From positions 124,001 to 188,000 of the forward strand of contig JASANG010001027.1 of assembly GCA_030248215.1 (NCBI GenBank): a stretch of 64,000 bases of DNA, given 5' to 3'. The DNA is from Enoplolaimus lenunculus (taxonomy: Eukaryota > Nematoda > Enoplea > Enoplida > Thoracostomopsidae). How positions within the stretch are numbered: position 1 is the first letter of the stretch; each line of letters starts with the position of its first letter. Below the pieces are notes generated by a model. That model searched no databases. It saw nothing but the letters and a program-made list of their open reading frames with translations, and had not been told where the DNA came from. The position numbers and the translations under genes were made by a program. Shown here in pieces: positions 57,162-64,000 of the stretch.

Positions 57162-59653
57162 ATTTTATTGTTTAAAAAGGAAAGACATATTGCAAAACAC
57201 TGTTGGATTTGGTTTTTCATTGGGTTTTTTCAAAACCGAAACCGGATCCGAGCCCGAACCTTTGTTACCACCCTGGTGTGAGTTTTCACGCTACTTCGGT
57301 GGCCAGAGGTTTTATCTAGGAGCAGGAATGCGTGAGGATATGAGTTTTCTAGCTACGTTGTGCACCGGCCATTGCCGATAAACAACCGGCCAGCCACTGA
57401 CCATAACAGAAAAAGCTAAAAAATTTGACTTCATCAATTTAATATTTTAAATCTTATTTAGATTTTGATTCTCATACTTTTAGATAATGTTGTCTACTGT
57501 TATCATAGTGGTCAATGTTAAGATTTAATCACTAGTTGAAAGTACTTTGGTTACAGATGCATTCTAGACAGTTTTGTGGTGAGATAAAGTGCTTGATATG
57601 ATCGGGTTCCATTCCTTTTTAAAAATATAGCGAAATCTTTCACTGGAGTACATATGTATTTTGACAATAATAATGGGAACTAGGAGTTAAAATGCTCCGA
57701 AAGAACCATTGAAAAAACAGGTTTCCAAACTGCATCAAAAAGAAATTTTTAATGTGTACAAACAAGGTGAAATAAATTTCTATTGATCAGCGTAATTGGT
57801 AGCAAAATGCACTGTAAGGGCTGGAGAAGCCTTAGTCAACTTGCACATGTGTGCAACTACGCGTAGTAGTATATTTTCATGCCAATGCGATTTAAATATA
57901 CGCTTTTCCACATGTTCCTTTATACGGGCTTTGTGGCACTTTATTTTCTTGTAAAAATATATGCTTCGAAGATGCAAAATGTAGGAACATGTGTTTATAT
58001 TTTTACTGTTTCTCTCCGAGTCATTATACAAATGTTTGATAATTTTTTAAATTTGTATATTGGCCGGTCGGCGCCAATAACCGGCCGGCCAGTAGAAATA
58101 GTGGTAATTGCACAACACTACTCCTACAGTAGGCCAGATTGCAGCCGGATAGATGTTTCCTGTCTGCTTGCAATGTTAAAATAGTGCAGTGATGCCGGAT
58201 AAGGATTGCCAATGCAAGGGCACTCTTGGTCGAAAAGCGAAGTTCCGGTAGTGAATATAGCTAATCTGACTACACAACTTTTCATCGTAATGCCATAATT
58301 TTGGGATCACAAATGATAGATGGTATAGGCTAGCTGCCCATACCTAACCTTGTAAAAACTAGAAAATTAGATAAAGCTGAAGAACTTTCTCAACATTTGG
58401 AAAAATATTTTGTACATCCTTTTATATAACCCTGGCGAACAACGCAATCAGTACTTCTCAAAAATCGCGTAGCGGTGCAACCAGCGTTAGAGTAAGAATA
58501 ATGGGCCGCCTAAACAAGTCCGAGCGGGCTCCCCAATGGAATGTTTCACAGCTTGTATAACTTCGTGGTCCGCGAAAATTTTTTGTTGGCTTGTTATCAA
58601 TTGAATCACATGGTGGTTTTCGGTTGGTGGGAGGCCCCTAATAGTCGAACATCACGATGAGTGCGCACGTTCGAATTATCAAGTGCAAAGCCCACAGAAC
58701 CAACTGGGGCAGCTGGGAACACATTTTGTTCAAGTTGATTAGACGTCAACGTAAAATTTTGCTATTTACAATAGCGGGTACGAGGACAAAAATGGAATAT
58801 CATATGACATTTGCTTACAAAGTACGACTGTAAAACAGTGTACAATGTATACAAGGAAGTACGCTGATACCATACACACTGTTGTACATTTGTATGAATA
58901 TCATATGACAATCTGAAATCATTGTTGCTCCGATTTTCAATTGGATCTTGAAATCCAGAGACTGGGTCCCTGATGACGCTGAGTTTAAAATGTAGCAAAA
59001 AGTTGCATACCATATAATGGTTCCATGTTAATACTTTAAAGGCCCAAAGTGCTTGATTGCGGACTATTTATTATTTTTAATTTATCCCATGATACTTTCA
59101 CCCAACACCTGTCTTTTTTATATTCCCTTTGTTTGCTCTGCACTGCTAAGAAGTAACTTTATCGATTGACTTTTCCGTGTTTCTTTTTGATGAAATGAAG
59201 TTTATCTGGGTTGTTTGGGTGTCTGCCATATATTTGAGCAGTTCAGCCATTGTTTTGCTTGGGTCTCTTTTCTATATTTGAGTCTATCTGTGTTGAATGG
59301 TAAAAAAGGCAGCTGGTATACATATGCTGAAACTTTTTTGAATAGAAAATCTCAAACTTACAAAAGGCGAAAAAAAAGTGTTGAAATAAACGTTTTCGGT
59401 TCGGTACAAGTTTGCTCAATAAAAAGGTAAATATGGGCAAAATACGAAATTAAATACAACAAAGCGGTTGAATTTGCACAAATGGCTGTGTATAATTTTC
59501 CTACAAAATCTAATATTTGTAAAAAGACTCAACTTATCTAATTTTTATCGAGAAATTAATATCAAGTTTACACAGAAAATATTAAAATTAGCGAAATCTT
59601 CGCAAGAATTCAGTTATACGAAATTACAGTTTCCATTTACTTGTTTCGTAGTA
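57162..59653. other. Intergenic stretch; only a short repeat recognised
   Basis: 5' of VAP. No supported exon. Positions 58045-58131 are a reverse copy of the GGCCGG-rich repeat at 18745-18850 (ACCGGCCGGCCAGTAG, GTGGTAATTGCACAACAC). The remainder shows nothing recognisable. Confidence 0.4.
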
Positions 59654-59877
59654 CACAGCAAAAAATGGTGAGTCAAATTGACTCTCTCCGAAATAGGCTT
59701 TTCCGGACTACACAAACTGAGTCAAAATTCGACTCCACCAGAGTCAAGTTCGACTCAATGAATCGCTCAGTGAGTCGAATTTGAGTCTGGCGGAGTCAAA
59801 TTTTGACTCAGTTTGTGTAGTCCAAAAAAATCCCTATTTCGGAGAGAGTCAATTTGACTCAACATTTTTTTGCAGTG
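59654..59877. mobile_element. TA-flanked foldback MITE, copy 4
   Basis: TA, CACAGCAAAAAATGGTGAG to ACATTTTTTTGCAGTG, TA. 224 bp, with paired CTCTCCGAAATAGGCTTTTC / CCTATTTCGGAGAGAG arms and central CTCAATGAATCGCTCAGTGAG. Confidence 0.82.
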
Positions 59878-61300
59878 TATCTGTGTTACGGGATCCGGTT
59901 AACGGGTAGCTGTGTGAATGAATTCAATTGTTACCCCGAACATGGGTCCAAAGCTGTGAACCTAGCAATAATGGGCCGACGTGTCTCGTGGATAATGGTC
60001 CCCTGGTGCGATCAAAGCATTAGAGAGTTACGGAAATCACTTATTCCAGGGCGCCTATGCGGTTGATCTGAACTATTGCGTCGCTACGGTTGCCATTGAA
60101 TACCCTGTACCGGTTTTGCGTTGAATATCGCTTTTGATGTAAGACCTCGTATTCTCATACTTATGTGTGTAGCACCTACCACCGTTGATTATAGGTCCTG
60201 TCACTTTGGAACCAACTCATGGTGAAGTTCAAAATTCAGCACATTGTTCTCGTTTGATCTGTCTTTACTTCGATGCCAATATTGAGATCGACAGTTGCAG
60301 ATGTATGTCAGTTTCAAGACCTTCCACTAAAACTGGTGATAGGTGTTATACGCATTTGAGTATATGGGCCAAGGATTTATTTGTTCTGAGTAAGAACAAA
60401 ATGTCAGTGCTCGTTGGGGTTGCGCGAGATTGAATGCAAAATGCAAATAATAAATATTCTTGTTGGTCCCGAAGCTTTGAATCCGCATTATAACAATGGT
60501 TCAGATTCAAAAGACCACTGAGGGCGACCGATCACAGATGGTTCGTGCTACCGAACGCTGCTGTCGTGCACCGGCTAGGATGCGGCCGACCGGATGGCCG
60601 ACCAAGGTGTTCCATTTTAGATCTTGTCCGAAAATTATCCTCAAATTTAAACGACCGGTCCTGTTTTGATATAAAATAAAGTAAGTTTACAAGATAGAGG
60701 ATCATCCAAGAGATATATAATTGGCCAAAGAGCATAATCTCGTCAAGATTTGAACAAACATCTGAATTCTCCGTCCATTTCCAAACACGATGAACAGCTC
60801 AGAATAGTTGGTGCACGTATGCAAATTGACCCGCAGTTGACATTTAATCAGCAAGTTTAATCCAGCAGCCAAACATTTTCATATACAAATAATAGGATAT
60901 TCGTGTAAGGCATAGGCTCGGAGCTCTGTCTGCGAGAAGGAGAGTGTCTTCCGGGAGAAGTGAGTTTAGTTTTTAGACACTAAAGTTCGTTGATAATTTG
61001 GCAGGTTATATTAAACGACAGTGTTCGTTAAGTTATTTTTCTTTTTTACCAGAAACATGAAACACACCGCATGTTGCTCAAGCGTTGGTCAATTTTTTAT
61101 AGTTTCGACCACTTTGTCAAGTGTTGGTTAATTAACTAATCTAAACTATGGAAATTAAAAATATTGCCTAAAAAACTAAGTGTTTAATATAAATAGTTTG
61201 GTTGTAAGGAAAGCATTTTGGTGAAAATAAGCACTGAAACCAATTAGCAGTTTGAACTAATCGTTGAGGTTTAATAAACTGCTATGAGGTGGAAGCTTAC
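59878..61300. other. Intergenic stretch without recognised features
   Basis: Several short frames occur (for example 60185-60433), but none has splice, start-context or family support. Confidence 0.3.
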
Positions 61301-61309
61301 CTTTGGGGA

Positions 61310-63120
61310 GAAACAACTCTCGGCGTGAAACCAACCATTGGGGTAAACTCAGTTGTGGCGGTGGAACCAGCCACTGGCCTGAACCTCAAAGCAACCGTTG
61401 ATGTGCAGCAGTCGCTGTAAAACTAAGCATCAGGGTAAAACCAACAAATGGTGGCAGCAGTCGCCGTGAAATCAACCGTCAGGGTAAAACCAACAAATGG
61501 TGGCAGCAGTCGCCGTGAAATCAACCGTCAGGGTAAAACCAACAAATGGTGGCAGCAGTCGCCGTGAAATCAACCGTCAGGGTAAAACCAACAAATGGTG
61601 GCAGCAGTCGCCGTGAAATCAACCGTCAGGGTAAAACCAACAAATGGTGGCAGCAGTCGCCGTGAAATCAACCGTCAGGGTAAAACCAACAAATGGTGGC
61701 AGCAGTCGCCGTGAAATCAACCGTCAGGGTAAAACCAACAAATGGTGGCAGCAGTCGCCGTGAAATCAACCGTCAGGGTAAAACCAACAAATGGTGGCAG
61801 CAGTCGCCGTGAAATCAACCGTCAGGGTAAAACCAACAAATGGTGGATGCGGTCGCCGGAAATCAACCGTCAGACAACGGTAAAACCAACAAATGGCCCC
61901 GAAATCAACCTCAAAAACCAACAAAAGCAGACGCCGTGAAATCAACCGTCAGGGTAAAACCAACAAATGGTGGCAGCAGTCGCCGTGAAATCAACCGTCA
62001 GGGTAAAACCAACAAATGGTGGCAGCAGTCGCCGTGAAATCAACCGTCAGGGTAAAACCAACAAATTGTGGCAGCAGTCGCCGTGAAATCAACCGTCAGG
62101 GTAAAACCAACAAATTGTGGCAGCAGTCGCCGTGAAATCAACCGTCAGGGTAAAACCAACAAATGGTGGCAGCAGTCGCCGTGAAATCAACCGTCAGGGT
62201 AAAACCAACAAATGGTGGCAGCAGTCGCCGTGAAATCAACCGTCAGGGTAAAACCAACAAATTGTGGCAGCAGTCGCCGTGAAATCAACCGTCAGGGTAA
62301 AACCAACAAATGGTGGCAGCAGTCGCCGTGAAATCAACCGTCAGGGTAAAACCAACAAATGGTGGCAGCAGTCGCCGTGAAATCAACCGTCAGGGTAAAA
62401 CCAACAAATGGTGGCAGCAGTCGCCATCACCGGAAACCAACAAAGGCCCAGTCGCCGTGAAATCAACCGTCAGGGTAAAACCAACAAATGGTGGCAGCAG
62501 TCGCCGTGAAATCAACCGTCAGGGTAAAACCAACAAATTGTGGCAGCAGTCGCCGTGAAATCAACCGTCAGGGTAAAACCAACAAATGGTGGCAGCAGTC
62601 GCCGTGAAATCAACCGTCAGGGTAAAACCAACAAATGGTGGCAGCAGTCGCCGTGAAATCAACCGTCAGGGTAAAACCAACAAAAATGGTGGCAGCAGTC
62701 GCCGTGAAATCAACCGTCAGGGTAAAACCAACAAATGGTGGCAGCAGTCGCCGTGAAATCAACCGTCAGGGTAAAACCAACAAATGGTGGCAGCAGTCGC
62801 CGTGAAATCAACCGTCAGGGTAAAACCAACAAATGGTGGCAGCAGTCGCCGTGAAATCAACCGTCAGGGTAAAACCAACAAATGGTGGCAGCAGTCGCCG
62901 TGAAATCAACCGTCAGGGTAAAACCAACAAATTGTGGCAGCAGTCGCCGTGAAACCAACCATCGGAGTAAACTCAAACTCATCGTGAAACCAACCGTCAT
63001 CGTAAAACGAACCATTGTAGTGAAACCAAGTGTTGGGGTGAAACCAATCGTTGAATGAATACAATCGTCGGGTAGAAAGCAATCGTCAGGGTGAAAGCAA
63101 TTGTTGGAGTGAATCCAACC
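61310..63120. repeat. 49-bp minisatellite, about 30 copies, with degenerate flanks
   Basis: The core at 61431-62955 repeats a 49-bp unit containing GGCAGCAGTCGCCGTGAAAT and CAACCGTCAGGGTAAAACC almost without change. Irregular units occur near 61840-61945, 62424-62460 and 62680. Both flanks are diverged arrays of shorter GTGAAACCAACCGTTGG-like units. 49 is not a multiple of 3 and one frame has TGA in each unit, so it is not coding. Confidence 0.95.
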
Positions 63121-64000
63121 GTTCAGAATACTAAACTAAACATCGACATTTGATATGTGCGAACCACATATATGAATACTATTATGTTCATATGATTGTA
63201 GCAGTGGCGGATCCAGGATCTCAAAATGGGGGGGCAAAATTTCACAGGTAATAAACTTACTTATGAACAACATACAAACCACGAACTATTGTCACAAAAT
63301 TGCTAAGTATATAATTTTTGTCGAGATGCTGCTGGCGGGGCCACGGCCGGGGTGGCCCCCCATGGATTGCTAAGTATATAATTTTTGTCGAGATGCTGTT
63401 GGGCCCCCGCCATTGGATTGTAGGCGTCAATAGTTTCAAATGAATAGTTGGTCATTTTTTCTCAGTTTTCAACAGGAGAGTTTATTACGTGGAGGTATAT
63501 CCTACCAGCCAAATACTTTTATCAAGTATGTAGCTAAGGAGTTGACAAGTGATTTTCGTCTTTCTAGAACTACGCCAGAATCAAATTGATGCATCTCTTA
63601 TCGCCAGCTGGTGATAGGTTCTGTAACGTTTGAACTAAGAAACGGTCGGTATTCGAAACGTAGAACGTTTCTTGAATTATATTTATTCTGTTTATTTGTA
63701 AACAAAATCATTCGAAAATCTACGGCCAACGGGTGATTCTGCTACACACATTTGATAATACGGCTTCTGATTTGAACGCATTGCAGGATTTATTACGACT
63801 TGGAGATCTTTGTATAGATCATAAAAGTGTAACAACTAAGCAAAGCGGCTTGACCCTCGTAGTTTCTGTATGATTAAAGCATGTCATTGTCCGGTTTAAG
63901 TACAGAGGAAGCTTAGGCTAATTATGAGCTCAAAATTTGTTCAAAATAACTTAGGCCGTATTTTTCGACTAAAAACTACAGAATTAGTTTTATAGATGCT
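63121..64000. other. Right edge; one short direct repeat, no gene recognised
   Basis: ATTGCTAAGTATATAATTTT plus TGTCGAGATGCTG occurs twice (about 63299 and 63366), 67 bp apart, next to G/C-rich GGCCCCC strings. Nothing else recognised. Confidence 0.4.

Noticed and set aside
58045-58184. Membrane protein encoded near 57.9-58.2 kb
   Set aside because: The hydrophobic frame runs into the GGCCGG-rich repeat shared with 18745-18850 and lacks splice or start support.
61431-62955. CRISPR array or repetitive protein gene
   Set aside because: The 49-bp units abut with no unique spacers, the genome is animal, the period is not a multiple of three and each unit brings a stop in one frame.

Overview
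This is animal nuclear DNA. It is A/T-rich, with multi-exon genes whose GT/GC-AG introns are crowded with short non-autonomous transposable elements. The recognisable genes are metazoan: glucosidase II beta, a two-pore potassium channel and a VAP protein. The clade cannot be fixed from the sequence. Acceptor-like sites just upstream of two start codons hint at a lineage that trans-splices (such as tunicates, nematodes or flatworms), but this is inference. The dispersed TTAGGC units match the nematode telomere hexamer but sit inside interspersed elements, so they do not settle the question.

All supported genes lie on the minus strand. Positions 1-10458 hold an almost complete 15-exon PRKCSH gene (glucosidase II beta), cut only at its stop codon by the window edge. 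Positions 15600-16515 hold one large, well-bounded exon of an unrecognised protein. Positions 23796-26290 hold a two-exon K2P potassium channel. An orphan exon lies at 27021-27281. Positions 32743-37339 hold a four-exon gene for an unrecognised basic, glycine-rich protein. Positions 49924-55545 hold a complete seven-exon VAP gene (ER membrane contact-site receptor). Two weaker exon candidates lie at 38152-38266 (minus) and 44575-44791 (plus). PRKCSH and VAP are both ER proteins, but they lie about 40 kb apart, so no operon is implied.

The rest is an unusually rich set of small repeats. It includes hAT-like MITEs with exact 8-bp target duplications and a 796-bp G/C-rich element with 16-bp inverted ends. 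One family has terminal inverted repeats around TTAGGC-type arrays (more than 20 copies or pieces). Three further foldback families are present. A tRNA-Gly-like element carries its own terminal inverted repeats and is present as a three-unit tandem array. A second tRNA-like family occurs once as a head-to-head palindrome. Elements are nested in one another at 43660-44013 and 53690-54600. Near the right edge is a minisatellite of about 30 copies of a 49-bp unit. No CRISPR, rRNA or convincing functional tRNA gene is present.
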